From: Bacteriovoracaceae bacterium UBA6144
GTDB lineage: Bacteria > Bdellovibrionota > Bacteriovoracia > Bacteriovoracales > Bacteriovoracaceae
Direction of reading: 5' to 3'
Length of the DNA stretch: 24,907 bases
Assembly (NCBI GenBank): GCA_002435705.1
Contig: DIVA01000065.1
Coordinates: forward strand, 581-25,487
Shown here: piece after piece, positions 1 to 7,145 of the stretch
Numbering within the stretch: the first letter of the stretch is position 1
How the letters are laid out: each line of letters opens with the position of its first letter
Made by a program: the position numbers and the translations under genes
The notes under the pieces: model-generated
What the model saw: the letters and a program-made list of their open reading frames with translations, nothing else
Told to the model about the DNA's origin: nothing
The model's database searches: none

Positions 1-552
1 AGAATATATTACTTGGGCGGGGGCTATAAATATCTTCAGGCCGGAGAGGGAGCGGGCTTTATGCTTACCCCCAAAAACGATCTCCTTCCCACTCTCACGG
101 GTTGGTTTGCGGAATTTGCTGATTTATCAAATGCCAAAAAGGGTACTGTGGCTTTTGCTGAAAATGGCATGAAGTACTGGGGCTCAACCTTTGACCCCAG
201 CGCCTGGTATCGTTTTAATGCGGTCTGGGATTTTTTTGAAAAGATGCAGCTTAATGTGGATAAAATCCATCAGCAAATCAGAGAAAACCAGCTCTTTTTT
301 CTCCAACATCTTCCCACTCATTCGCTGCTTGAAAAGTGCCAGCCTCTTTTTTCTCAAACCCTTGATCACCATGGTCACTTTCTAACTTTTAAGGCGTCTT
401 CTCTCGAGGAAGGTGCGGCCATAGAGGGAATGTTGAAGCAGCGAAGGGTCACAATAGACCGTCGGGGAGATCGATTACGCTTTGGATTTGGTCTGTACCA
501 AGACCGTACTGATATTTTAGAGCTCTTAGCTCGACTAAAACCGACCACTTAG
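1..552 (+). CDS. PLP-dependent kynureninase / class V aminotransferase-like enzyme, 3' part
   Basis: The gene is cut by the window start. The frame is open from base 1 and ends with TAG at 550-552, so about 183 C-terminal residues are visible. The segment GGGYKYLQAGEGAGFM near the start matches the PLP-lysine region of kynureninases and related class V aminotransferases (Y-K-Y-L-x-A/S-G). The aaa codon at 28-30 would encode the Schiff-base lysine. Further on, LTGWFAEF and YWGSTFDPSAWYRFNA resemble the substrate-side loops of the same fold, followed by a C-terminal small domain. The fold assignment is secure. The substrate (kynurenine, cysteine or another amino acid) cannot be fixed without the N-terminal half, and no other tryptophan catabolism gene is nearby. 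A TTG at 13 is an apparent start only because the 5' end is missing. Confidence 0.85.
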   Translation, partial: RIYYLGGGYKYLQAGEGAGFMLTPKNDLLPTLTGWFAEFADLSNAKKGTVAFAENGMKYWGSTFDPSAWYRFNAVWDFFEKMQLNVDKIHQQIRENQLFFLQHLPTHSLLEKCQPLFSQTLDHHGHFLTFKASSLEEGAAIEGMLKQRRVTIDRRGDRLRFGFGLYQDRTDILELLARLKPTT

Positions 553-561
553 CTCAATTTA

Positions 562-590
562 AAAACTTTAGCAAAATCTCCTAAAGTTTT
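562..590. terminator. 10-bp perfect inverted repeat, possible bidirectional terminator
   Basis: Arms aaaactttag (562-571) and ctaaagtttt (581-590) are perfect complements around a 9-nt loop. The element lies 9 bases after the stop of the PLP enzyme gene. It ends in TTTT on the plus strand and is followed by TTTTTAAATT on the minus strand, so it could stop that gene and also the murD transcript arriving from the right. The stem is AT-rich (three G-C pairs), so termination is plausible but weak. Confidence 0.4.
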
Positions 591-649
591 GAAAGAACTA
601 GCCGATATAGCAGTTACACCACAAACATTTCATGTTGAGGAAAGCTGTT

Positions 650-832
650 ATGGGTATCAAATTCGGAAGCGTCATCATCACAATACTCTTTCTTTTCATC
701 GCTAAGATTTCATTCGAAGTGACGTCAGGAGAAGTTGGTGCAGCCGAGAGAGCTCCTGCAAGTATCACAACAGCAAACTCTATCGACCAAGATTACAACA
801 TGCACATGAAAGGCATTCGCTCTACAAACTAA
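650..832 (+). CDS. small exported or membrane-anchored protein, unknown function (60 aa)
   Basis: I chose ATG 650 over the in-frame ATG at 632 because a GAGG motif (637-640) sits nine bases upstream of it. The predicted peptide starts MGIKFGS, continues with a hydrophobic stretch (VIITILFLFIAKI, about residues 8-20) typical of an export signal or anchor, and then has a polar tail of about 40 residues without cysteines. No family is recognised. The last 11 bp overlap the 3' end of the convergent murD gene. The Shine-Dalgarno plus the N-terminal hydrophobic segment favour a real gene, but the size makes this uncertain. Confidence 0.45.
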   Translation: MGIKFGSVIITILFLFIAKISFEVTSGEVGAAERAPASITTANSIDQDYNMHMKGIRSTN

Positions 833-2144
833 GCATGACAGCTTTGAATTTCTCTCCTCGATCAATATAGTTTTTAAATTGATCAAACGAGGGATGGCCC
901 GGAGAGAAGACCACCACGCCACTGAGATCTTTTTTTAATAATCTTAATTTCAGCCCCTCAAGATTATTCACTTGCTCCACCTTAAAATGCTGCTGAAATT
1001 CATTCGCCAATCTTTCACTCGTCTCACCCATTGTGAGAATGAGCTGAATATTTTTTTGAAAAGGCAGAAGACTTGTGAGGAAGTGATCATTCTCACTTCT
1101 CAGTTTCCCACCCATCACTAACACAAGATCAGTCTGGCCTTCAAAGGCACTTAAGGCGGTCACAATGGCTTCGGCGTTCGTGCTCTTGGCATCGTTATAG
1201 ACTCTCATCCCCTCCCACTCACGGACGAATTCAAGGCGATGAGCGACTCCTTTAAAGTCATTAATGAATTGCTGGAAGAGTGCTTTATTATCGAGCCCCA
1301 AAAGATGAAGCGTCTTAAAAGCACAATAAAAGTTAGCTCGATTGTGTGCTCCCACTAGACGAGATTTCGTAAAATTAAAATCATGCAAAAAAGCGGTATC
1401 GAGATTTTTCTTTGAAAACGTATGCCGCTGCACGGGATATGCCTTCGACCACTCCACCCAATTCCCACTCTCTAGTCCCACAATCAGATGGTCTGCACTT
1501 GTCTGATTCAGGAGTATGCGTAACTTCGCTCGGCCATAGTCTTCAAGACCCTCATAGCGTTCACCATGATTTTCCGTGAGATTAAGCATCAGGGAGATAT
1601 GTGGATGAAAAGTCTCGATCGTTTCAAGCTGAAAACTTGAAACTTCAATGATGGCAAAATCAAAACTCTCACCGTCTAAAACTCTTTGCGCCATTTCACA
1701 ATATGGAACACCGATATTTCCCCCACAAAAAACTTTCTTCCCAAAAAGCTTTAGGGCCTCAGAAATCATTGTGGTGGTCGTGGTTTTTCCATTCGTCCCC
1801 GTAATCGCAACCACAGGGATCTGTGAACAGACCTGATAGGCCAGTTCAATCTCAGAGATAATTTTAACCTTTTTTACCACTGCCGCTTGCAGCACGGGAT
1901 GAGTGGTAGGAATACCTGGTGAGATCACAATAAGCTCAGAGTCTGCAAAGAGATCGCTGGCCTTTGATTGCGAGACTAGTTTTTCCTTTGAAAGCGCAAG
2001 ACCATCTTTATCACTCCACTCAGAGACTTCGCCCTGGTTGACCGCGTAGACATCGGCCTCGAGCTTTTGTAACAGATTGACGGCAGCGACACCTGATCGC
2101 CCCATCCCAAAGACTGTGACTTTTTTATTTTTGAGCCGTAGCAT
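822..2144 (-). CDS. murD: UDP-N-acetylmuramoylalanine--D-glutamate ligase
   Basis: MurD adds D-glutamate to UDP-MurNAc-L-Ala using ATP, the second amino-acid step of cytoplasmic peptidoglycan precursor synthesis. The protein has 440 residues, the usual MurD length. Visible motifs are the N-terminal Rossmann-like GMGRSG (13-18), the ATP-binding TGTNGKTTTT (115-124), and the Mur-ligase segment NLTENHGERYEGLEDYGRAK, where many MurDs have N-x-x-x-D-H. NDAKSTNAEA and the C-terminal SPGHPSFDQFKNYIDRG block are also present; the latter is diagnostic of MurD (S-F-D-x-F). The ATG at 2142-2144 follows GAAGGG at good spacing. It stands alone rather than in a dcw cluster. Its start is only 18 bp from that of the divergent methyltransferase, so each promoter must lie largely in the other gene. 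Confidence 0.96.
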   Translation of the reverse strand: MLRLKNKKVTVFGMGRSGVAAVNLLQKLEADVYAVNQGEVSEWSDKDGLALSKEKLVSQSKASDLFADSELIVISPGIPTTHPVLQAAVVKKVKIISEIELAYQVCSQIPVVAITGTNGKTTTTTMISEALKLFGKKVFCGGNIGVPYCEMAQRVLDGESFDFAIIEVSSFQLETIETFHPHISLMLNLTENHGERYEGLEDYGRAKLRILLNQTSADHLIVGLESGNWVEWSKAYPVQRHTFSKKNLDTAFLHDFNFTKSRLVGAHNRANFYCAFKTLHLLGLDNKALFQQFINDFKGVAHRLEFVREWEGMRVYNDAKSTNAEAIVTALSAFEGQTDLVLVMGGKLRSENDHFLTSLLPFQKNIQLILTMGETSERLANEFQQHFKVEQVNNLEGLKLRLLKKDLSGVVVFSPGHPSFDQFKNYIDRGEKFKAVMLSL

Positions 2145-2162
2145 ATGTGTTAAACCCTTCTA

Positions 2163-3383
2163 GTGAACCTTAGGGAGCGATATCAGGACCTCTCCAATTT
2201 CCTGCTATCTTATCAAGACATTTGGAAAAACGAAATCATGCTTCTGTATCCGAAGCCTCTGGATTTATATCCTGCGGAGTGGGTTGATGCCCTCTACCCT
2301 TATCTGGACTCCAAAAGCTTGTGGGAGCTGACTCATCACATTGATCAGGAACGTTTGGCGAGCGAAGGACTTAAAAACTACTTTAAGACCATTCAGCGTC
2401 TCTCGCAACTGCCTCAATCCACTCTCCCCCCTTTCAGTCCTCCTCAGAGTTCTTGGGATTTCATGACCGTCAAAAAGCAGCACGAGATCTCTCACCTCTA
2501 TCCACATATTGAGGAGCTGAGAAAAAATCACCAAATTGAGCAGGTGGTTGATATTGGCGGCGGTCAGGGGCACTTTGCGCAGTTTGTGGCCTTTCATCAA
2601 AAAGTCAAAACCACAAGCCTCGACCTCGATGGACCACTTCAGCAGGCAGGCGATCTTCGACAGCTGAAGAAATGGGGAGAGAAAGTTATCAGCTTTACCA
2701 CCCACAAATTGATGTACCCGGATCCTGCTTTTTCTCAACTGCTCACTCCCACAACTTTGACGACGGGACTGCACACCTGCGGCAGCCTAGCTTGTGCACA
2801 GATTATGGGAAGTGCTGAAAAGAGAAGTAGTATTTTTAATCTTGGATGCTGTTATCACAGACTCGAGCCTGAGTTCACGAACCTGAGCCTAGAGGCACAG
2901 AAAAATCCTCTTCCCTACAATCGTTTTGCCCTTACGCTCGCCTCAGGCCCTTATCAAAAAGTCTCTCGCCATGATGTGAACCTGCGTAACCATGTGAAGC
3001 GCTTTCGCTATACCTTTCACATTCTCTTGTGTGAGGAGTTTGGAATCACAGAACAAGTCACACTCGGTAACTGTGACGAAGCATTATACTTTGGTGATTT
3101 CTCACTCTACGCCCGTGAACAGTTCAGTCGACTCAAGCTTGAATACTCAGGCAGCGATGAGAGTTTAAATTCTTTTCAAAAAGATCCTACGCGCTCGCTT
3201 TTAGTGGATAAGATGATTTCTACGGGACTAGTCCGCGACTCGCTTTCACGTCCTCTGGAGGTGGCGATTTTAATTGATCGCGCTCTTTGGCTTGAAGAGC
3301 GCGGGTACAAAGCGGACTTAGTTGAGATATTTGATGCTAAACAGTCACCGAGAAATATTGCTCTGATTGCAACACCAGTCTAA
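2163..3383 (+). CDS. METTL25/RRNAD1-like SAM-dependent methyltransferase
   Basis: A 406-residue protein with the layout of the METTL25 family (Pfam Methyltransf_32 type), best known from eukaryotes. It has an N-terminal helical region (Y-Q-D-x-W, then WVDALYPYLDS) and the KKQHEI motif (104-109) just before the Rossmann fold. The SAM-binding VVDIGGGQGH follows (128-137), with acidic D154/D156 at the end of strand 2, then GLHTCGSLA (202-210) and NLGCCYHRL (226-234). Those last two cysteine/histidine motifs are family hallmarks. A C-terminal domain of about 170 residues follows. The substrate is unknown. The GTG start has no clear Shine-Dalgarno, but the N-terminal residues resemble the family N-terminus, which argues against the ATG at 2238. 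The 3' end overlaps the convergent neighbour by 4 bp. Confidence 0.85.
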   Translation: MNLRERYQDLSNFLLSYQDIWKNEIMLLYPKPLDLYPAEWVDALYPYLDSKSLWELTHHIDQERLASEGLKNYFKTIQRLSQLPQSTLPPFSPPQSSWDFMTVKKQHEISHLYPHIEELRKNHQIEQVVDIGGGQGHFAQFVAFHQKVKTTSLDLDGPLQQAGDLRQLKKWGEKVISFTTHKLMYPDPAFSQLLTPTTLTTGLHTCGSLACAQIMGSAEKRSSIFNLGCCYHRLEPEFTNLSLEAQKNPLPYNRFALTLASGPYQKVSRHDVNLRNHVKRFRYTFHILLCEEFGITEQVTLGNCDEALYFGDFSLYAREQFSRLKLEYSGSDESLNSFQKDPTRSLLVDKMISTGLVRDSLSRPLEVAILIDRALWLEERGYKADLVEIFDAKQSPRNIALIATPV

Positions 3384-4006
3384 AAGTTCCAACCTAAAAC
3401 AATCTCTGGTAACCACGCATCACTGCTGGATAGATTTTTGTTATCTAAGAAATTAAAGTAACTCGCCCCAAAGCCCATGTTGAAAGAGCCACTCGAGTAA
3501 AAATTAAATCCGGCACTGACTTGCACGTAGTTGAGCGTAATGTTCGCGGCGGAGTTAATGAAATCGACTAAGATTTGATCGTTCTCATTTGAGCTTAAGT
3601 TTGCTCCGTGCCAGTTCACATGATTGAGACGAGGGAAAATAAAGAACTCTATTTTATCCTTCTTCCAACTTACGACCGATCCGCCATAGGCTCCGCTGGT
3701 ATTGGCGATGCTACTGCCAACAAAGCCACCACCCGAGAGCGCCCAAGAGAAGCCTTGGTCTTGATTAATGAGGGCATATTTCGAATAGACTGAGCTCACG
3801 AAACCGAGTTGCTGCTCAAGACTGACGCCGAGGTCCCAGTTCTCACTTAAGCCGCGCTCATAACTCACTCCTAAAACCGAAATCCCAGGGCTCGCCTGAA
3901 TGCGGTTTTTATCTTTTCCAATCGTCTGCGCCGATCGATGGCTCATCATGGGGGCCAGGGCGCAAGAACCAAAGAGAGTGAGGGCGAAAAGTAGAGTGAG
4001 TTTCAT
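3380..4006 (-). CDS. small outer-membrane beta-barrel-like protein or lipoprotein
   Basis: A 208-residue exported protein. The N-terminus is a hydrophobic signal sequence with a near-lipobox LFGSC at 11-15 (Phe or Leu in place of the usual -3 residue). A type I cleavage after ALA is an alternative. The mature part is rich in alternating polar/hydrophobic Gly, Ser, Asn and aromatic residues (such as GFGASYFNFLD). It ends with VLGWNF, a terminal Phe as on many BAM-inserted beta-barrels. It starts 9 bp after the speD stop, with AGAG overlapping that stop as a weak ribosome site, so it is probably co-transcribed with speD. No family name can be given. The 3' end overlaps the METTL25-like gene by 4 bp. 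Confidence 0.8.
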   Translation of the reverse strand: MKLTLLFALTLFGSCALAPMMSHRSAQTIGKDKNRIQASPGISVLGVSYERGLSENWDLGVSLEQQLGFVSSVYSKYALINQDQGFSWALSGGGFVGSSIANTSGAYGGSVVSWKKDKIEFFIFPRLNHVNWHGANLSSNENDQILVDFINSAANITLNYVQVSAGFNFYSSGSFNMGFGASYFNFLDNKNLSSSDAWLPEIVLGWNF

Positions 4007-4015
4007 GAAAATTCT

Positions 4016-4789
4016 CTAGTTAAGATGGAAGACTTCGCGCATTTCTTGTTGCAGCAGTGCCATCTTCTTATCGATGTCAGGATGATTGGCATCTTTTGGA
4101 TCGAGAAGATAATTCTCTGGTCCCATCTGCTTGATCATCATCTTGGTTTGCCAAGTATTGTCGTGGGCCATGTTGATGTCTTGGCGATAGACGTAGCGAT
4201 CAAGAATTTCTTTCGGAATAAAGTCTTGAATGGAATTGAAGTAATGATCGTTATAGATTTTTTTTCCGTTATCTAAGCGAGTGTATCCACGGACCACGTA
4301 GTCGATATAAACCACGTCACTCTCGAAGGCATTGAACATATACTCGAGGGCCCGAAGCGGGATGATTTCACCACAGGTGGCGACATCAATATCTACGCGG
4401 AAGGTACAGATGCCTTCTGGGTCAGAAGCATCGGGGTAAGTGTGTGTGGTGATGTGGGACTTATCCAAATGCATCTTCACGGCAGCTGCACCCTGGTCAC
4501 CGGTTTCCCACTTCCCACCCTTGACGTCACTCATGAGTGTCATCGTAGAGGCTCCGACCGGCTCATAATCCTGGATCGATTCATTCAAGATGTTGGCTTC
4601 GATGATGCGACAGATTTCCCGGGCGATGTCACGGATCTTGGCGGCTGAGTACTTATTGTGAATGTACTCAATATACTCTTGGCGCTGCTGATCGTTCATG
4701 GCGATGTTGAAATCGTAAAGATTAAAACTCAGGATTTTAGTGAGATTGTTAAATCCAGAAAGTTGCACTTTCTCAGTCTTTGCGACCAT
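4016..4789 (-). CDS. speD: S-adenosylmethionine decarboxylase proenzyme (E. coli type)
   Basis: SpeD makes decarboxylated SAM, the aminopropyl donor for spermidine. The sequence follows the enterobacterial class: GFNNLTKILSFNLYD near the N-terminus, QDYEPVGAS, then HLDKSHITTHTYPD with the self-cleavage Lys-Ser bond. FRVDIDVATCGEI and a C-terminal EMREVF follow. The frame is open back to a TTG at 4861, but I start at ATG 4787-4789. A GAGGG lies eight bases upstream of it, and a good promoter lies inside the would-be extension. The 257-residue product then puts the pyruvoyl-forming Ser at 111, matching Ser112 of E. coli. No spermidine synthase gene is in the window. Confidence 0.95.
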   Translation of the reverse strand: MVAKTEKVQLSGFNNLTKILSFNLYDFNIAMNDQQRQEYIEYIHNKYSAAKIRDIAREICRIIEANILNESIQDYEPVGASTMTLMSDVKGGKWETGDQGAAAVKMHLDKSHITTHTYPDASDPEGICTFRVDIDVATCGEIIPLRALEYMFNAFESDVVYIDYVVRGYTRLDNGKKIYNDHYFNSIQDFIPKEILDRYVYRQDINMAHDNTWQTKMMIKQMGPENYLLDPKDANHPDIDKKMALLQQEMREVFHLN

Positions 4790-4828
4790 AAGCTTAGCCC
4801 TCAAATCATAGGTATTTTTAATCAGGGT

Positions 4829-4857
4829 TTTATAGGAGAGAGGGGCAATCTTGGCAA
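4829..4857 (-). promoter_or_regulatory. sigma70-type promoter of speD
   Basis: Read on the minus strand, TTGCCA (4852-4857) is followed after exactly 17 bases by TATAAA (4829-4834). Each hexamer matches consensus at five of six positions. Transcription would start near 4822, leaving a leader of about 30 nt that carries the GAGGG of speD. The promoter lies just downstream of the mdh hairpin, so speD can be expressed separately from mdh. Confidence 0.65.
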
Positions 4858-4872
4858 GCAAAGAGAGAGGCA

Positions 4873-4901
4873 GGAGACCAGATTTTATGGATCTGGTCTC
4901 C
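4873..4901 (-). terminator. 11-bp perfect hairpin after mdh, probable terminator
   Basis: Arms ggagaccagat (4873-4883) and atctggtctcc (4891-4901) are perfect complements around a 7-nt loop. The hairpin begins 9 bases after the mdh stop codon and precedes the speD promoter. On the minus strand it is followed by a pyrimidine-rich TGCCTCTCTCTTT rather than a pure U-tract, so it may be a weak intrinsic terminator or a 3'-end stabilising hairpin. Confidence 0.6.
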
Positions 4902-4910
4902 CTAAGTGGC

Positions 4911-5900
4911 TTAAATAAGATTCATGCTTTTTACAGAGTCGCGCTCTCCACGTAATTCTTCTAGAGTCGCCTTGAATTTTTCTTTCGAAAATTCATCTAG
5001 GTTAATCCCTTCGATGACCTTCAGCGTGCCGTTTTCTACTCGGCAAGGAAACGAGAAAATCAATCCCGCATCCACACCGTATTGGCCCTTCGAAGCTAGG
5101 CACATGGAGAAAGTTTCACCAGCTGGAGTTTCAGTGACGAGGTTTCTGATTCCGTCGACCACAGCATTGGCTGCCGAAGCCGCAGAACTCGCACCGCGAG
5201 CTTTAATGATCGCAGCCCCACGCTGTTGAACTGTTTTAATGAAATCACCCTTGAGCCACTCGTGATCTGTGATCACGCTGCTGGCTGCTTTGCCAGCAAT
5301 TTTGGCGTTGGTGAAATCTGGATACTGAGTCGCAGAATGGTTACCCCAAATAGTCATATTAGTAATGTGAGAAACAGGAACTCCAGCCTTTTGAGCGAGC
5401 TGAGTTTTAGCACGATTCTCATCGAGAGTGGTCATAGCAAAGAAGCGGTCACTTGGTACGCCTTTAGCATTATTCATCGCAATCAAGCAGTTTGTGTTAC
5501 AGGGATTCCCCACAACAAATACTCTCACATCGGGAGCAGCATTCTTGGCAATCGCTTGGCCTTGAGCTGTAAACACACCGCCATTGATTTTTAGAAGATC
5601 AGCACGCTCCATCCCGTCCTTACGAGGAACTGAACCAACACAGATCACCCAATTGGCGTCTTTAAAAGCTACATTCACGTCTGAAGTCATAACGATATTA
5701 CGCAGCAGCGGGAAGGCACAGTCATCAAGCTCCATTCCTACACCTTTTAATGCAGGCAAGGCACCTTCAAGCTCGAGAAGTTGTAACTCAACTTCTGTCT
5801 CTGGCCCAAACATCTGGCCGGAAGCAATTCTAAAAAGTAGGGCATACCCAATCTGCCCAGCAGCACCCGTAACAGCAACTTTAACGCGTTTTTTTGTCAC
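4911..5900 (-). CDS. mdh: malate dehydrogenase (NAD-dependent, type 2)
   Basis: It interconverts malate and oxaloacetate in the TCA cycle. At 329 residues it has the usual length of the cytosolic-like MDH type 2 family. Visible are the Rossmann TGAAGQIGY (11-19) and an acidic residue after strand 2 (LLELEGALPAL, Glu43), typical of NAD preference. The substrate loop VPRKDGMERADLL has Arg93 and Arg99. Also present are VGNPCNTN, the catalytic Asp160 and Arg163 in TTLDENRAK, and the proton-relay His188 in IWGNHSA. The loop usually reads TRLDHNRA, so Thr158 and Glu161 are substitutions, as is Cys134 in the N-P-A/C-N-T motif. The GTG start at 5898-5900 has AGGGGG six bases upstream. The gene is transcribed alone, ending at a hairpin. 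Confidence 0.97.
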   Translation of the reverse strand: MTKKRVKVAVTGAAGQIGYALLFRIASGQMFGPETEVELQLLELEGALPALKGVGMELDDCAFPLLRNIVMTSDVNVAFKDANWVICVGSVPRKDGMERADLLKINGGVFTAQGQAIAKNAAPDVRVFVVGNPCNTNCLIAMNNAKGVPSDRFFAMTTLDENRAKTQLAQKAGVPVSHITNMTIWGNHSATQYPDFTNAKIAGKAASSVITDHEWLKGDFIKTVQQRGAAIIKARGASSAASAANAVVDGIRNLVTETPAGETFSMCLASKGQYGVDAGLIFSFPCRVENGTLKVIEGINLDEFSKEKFKATLEELRGERDSVKSMNLI

Positions 5901-5927
5901 AATGACCCCCTGATAAAAATTCAGCTT

Positions 5928-5956
5928 ATTATATCTAACATGCAGAGCATTGTGTG
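5928..5956 (-). promoter_or_regulatory. candidate mdh promoter
   Basis: On the minus strand a perfect TATAAT -10 (5928-5933) lies about 28 bases before the GTG start. The hexamer 17 bases upstream, CACACA (5951-5956), is a poor -35, so the call rests mainly on the -10. Confidence 0.45.
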
Positions 5957-5969
5957 AGTGAATTGTAAG

Positions 5970-5999
5970 TGGACAAAGTAAAGCTTTAAGCTTTACGAT
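5970..5999 (+). promoter_or_regulatory. candidate promoter with palindromic spacer, upstream of the 6010 gene
   Basis: TGGACA (5970-5975, five of six to consensus) and TACGAT (5994-5999, four of six) are 18 bases apart. A start of transcription near 6006 would make the message almost leaderless, since ATG is at 6010 and no Shine-Dalgarno is visible. The palindrome at 5979-5995 fills the spacer. The weak -10 keeps confidence low. Confidence 0.35.
5979..5995. repeat. 17-bp palindrome taaagctt-t-aagcttta, possible operator
   Basis: Two perfect 8-base arms surround a single central T, 14 bases before the ATG of the disordered protein gene. Its position between the candidate -35 and -10 is where a repressor dimer would block transcription. 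It is AT-rich and short, so chance is possible. Confidence 0.45.
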
Positions 6000-6009
6000 C
6001 GAACACTGT

Positions 6010-6639
6010 ATGAATAATCCTTCGCGTCGCCATAGAGGCCCTCGTCGTCCTCAAAACAATAATCAGGCTGGTCCAAGGCCTCAGCAACAGTCCCAGAGAC
6101 CACGCCCTCAAGGTTCTTCTCAAGGCTCCTCTCAAGGAGCTCCTTCTCATACACAATCCGGTGCGCCTGGAAGTTCAGAAGCGCGAAATCAAAGCTTCAG
6201 AAGGTCACGTCGTCGTCGTTCTGGGCGTCCCTTAAGTCCTTCTCAAGTGGTCCAAAAGTATTTAAACCTGCTAGAACAACACCTGACCAATCGACGCAAG
6301 TACTGGGAAGATTTTAATCGCGACGATGGAAGGCATCGTAAAAAATTAGAAAGAAATTTTTTCGCCTCGATCGAGCAGCTAAGACGATTTGAAGAAAAAT
6401 TAGATGGTCGTCAAAGAGCGGCCCTCCTTCAGCATGTTGAACGCTACAATCCCGATAGCACCTACTCTAAAAATCATGAGCTACCCTTTGAGGCAGAACT
6501 GGTTTCTTTTGAAGGTGAGTTTGAGGATCCACATTTTACGGAAGAGCAAATCGAAGCCTTTAAGGCCTATGCTCAAGACCGAGAAGAAACCATGGGCACC
6601 ATGGACGACTACATCGCCTATAAAGCTGAAAAGAATTAA
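6010..6639 (+). CDS. Arg/Gln/Pro-rich disordered protein with charged helical C-terminus
   Basis: A 209-residue protein without a recognised domain. Residues 1 to about 75 are low complexity: Arg, Pro, Gln, Ser and Gly dominate, with a short tandem SSQG unit encoded by 12-base repeats near 6112-6140 and a basic RRSRRRRSGR run. The remainder is predicted helical and strongly charged (QVVQKYLNLLEQHL, KKLERNFFASIEQLRRFEEKL), becoming acidic towards the C-terminus. The basic disordered tail suggests nucleic-acid or ribosome binding, but this is only composition. The next in-frame stop upstream is at 5959 and ATG 6010 is the first normal start. No Shine-Dalgarno precedes it. It converges on the XRE gene with a 34-bp gap. 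Confidence 0.8.
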   Translation: MNNPSRRHRGPRRPQNNNQAGPRPQQQSQRPRPQGSSQGSSQGAPSHTQSGAPGSSEARNQSFRRSRRRRSGRPLSPSQVVQKYLNLLEQHLTNRRKYWEDFNRDDGRHRKKLERNFFASIEQLRRFEEKLDGRQRAALLQHVERYNPDSTYSKNHELPFEAELVSFEGEFEDPHFTEEQIEAFKAYAQDREETMGTMDDYIAYKAEKN

Positions 6640-6662
6640 AGAATTTTATGAGTGATAAATCG

Positions 6663-6687
6663 CAGACGAACTCTTAGAGTCCGTCTG
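6663..6687. terminator. hairpin between convergent genes, possible bidirectional terminator
   Basis: cagacg...cgtctg with an interior actct/agagt pairing and one mismatch forms a 25-base stem-loop. It covers the stop codon of the XRE gene and lies 24 bases after that of the 6010 gene. Neither side has a real U-tract, so the terminator role is inferred from position. Confidence 0.35.
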
Positions 6688-7006
6688 TACCCGTAGCGGA
6701 AAACTCAGCAGCTTCCATCAGAGCTTTTTCTTTCTTAGAAGGCTTAAGATTATAGAGATAGTTATTTAATGTTTCTTCCTGATCTTTCAGGATAGCAGCC
6801 TTGAGTTCATCGGCAGGAATGTCTAAGACTTCAGAGACACGCTTAAGCATTTTAAGTGGGATATTACAGAGAGCTCTTTCTACGTTGGAAATGAACTGAC
6901 CGTTTTTATAACCAAGGAGATGAGAGAGTTCAGACTGAGAGTACCCTTTTGGGTGACTCATGCGACGAGAACGGATCAATAAAGCAATATTTTTAAAACA
7001 GCGCAT
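6674..7006 (-). CDS. XRE-family helix-turn-helix regulator
   Basis: A 110-residue DNA-binding protein. Residues about 5-66 form a Cro/CI-type HTH domain: LIRSRRMSHPKGYSQSELSHLLG, then GQFISNVERALCNIPLKMLKRVSEVLDI, where S-Q-x-E-L and I-S-N-V-E-R mark the two helices of the motif. A charged C-terminal helix (about 67-100) follows, with no peptidase or effector domain. The start is supported by AGGAG five bases upstream of ATG. It is divergent from the exonuclease III gene, sharing a 139-bp AT-rich intergenic region with an inverted repeat, so it could regulate itself or that gene. Neither target is proven. Confidence 0.9.
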   Translation of the reverse strand: MRCFKNIALLIRSRRMSHPKGYSQSELSHLLGYKNGQFISNVERALCNIPLKMLKRVSEVLDIPADELKAAILKDQEETLNNYLYNLKPSKKEKALMEAAEFSATGTDGL

Positions 7007-7050
7007 GGCCTCTCCTAGAAAACTATCAAAATCAGTGAATGCCGATTCTA

Positions 7051-7094
7051 ACCATTTTTTTCAGAAAGTCATTCTCCATCCGAAAAAAAATGGT
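7051..7094. repeat. long AT-rich inverted repeat between XRE and xthA
   Basis: Arms accatttttttc (7051-7062) and gaaaaaaaatggt (7082-7094) are complementary except for one extra A, separated by 19 bases. It sits mid-way between two divergent starts. It could be an operator pair for the XRE protein, or just paired A- and T-tracts that bend the DNA. Confidence 0.4.
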
Positions 7095-7145
7095 AGGACT
7101 ATCATATCGGAGTTTAAAAAAAATACTGACTAGGAAAATTGTGTT

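Noticed and set aside
2265..2774. 169-residue open frame on the minus strand within the METTL25-like gene
   Set aside because: The plus-strand frame has family motifs throughout, while the minus frame shows none.
4790..4861. N-terminal extension of SpeD from a TTG start
   Set aside because: It has no aligned counterpart in the E. coli protein, contains a strong promoter, and lacks a suitable Shine-Dalgarno.
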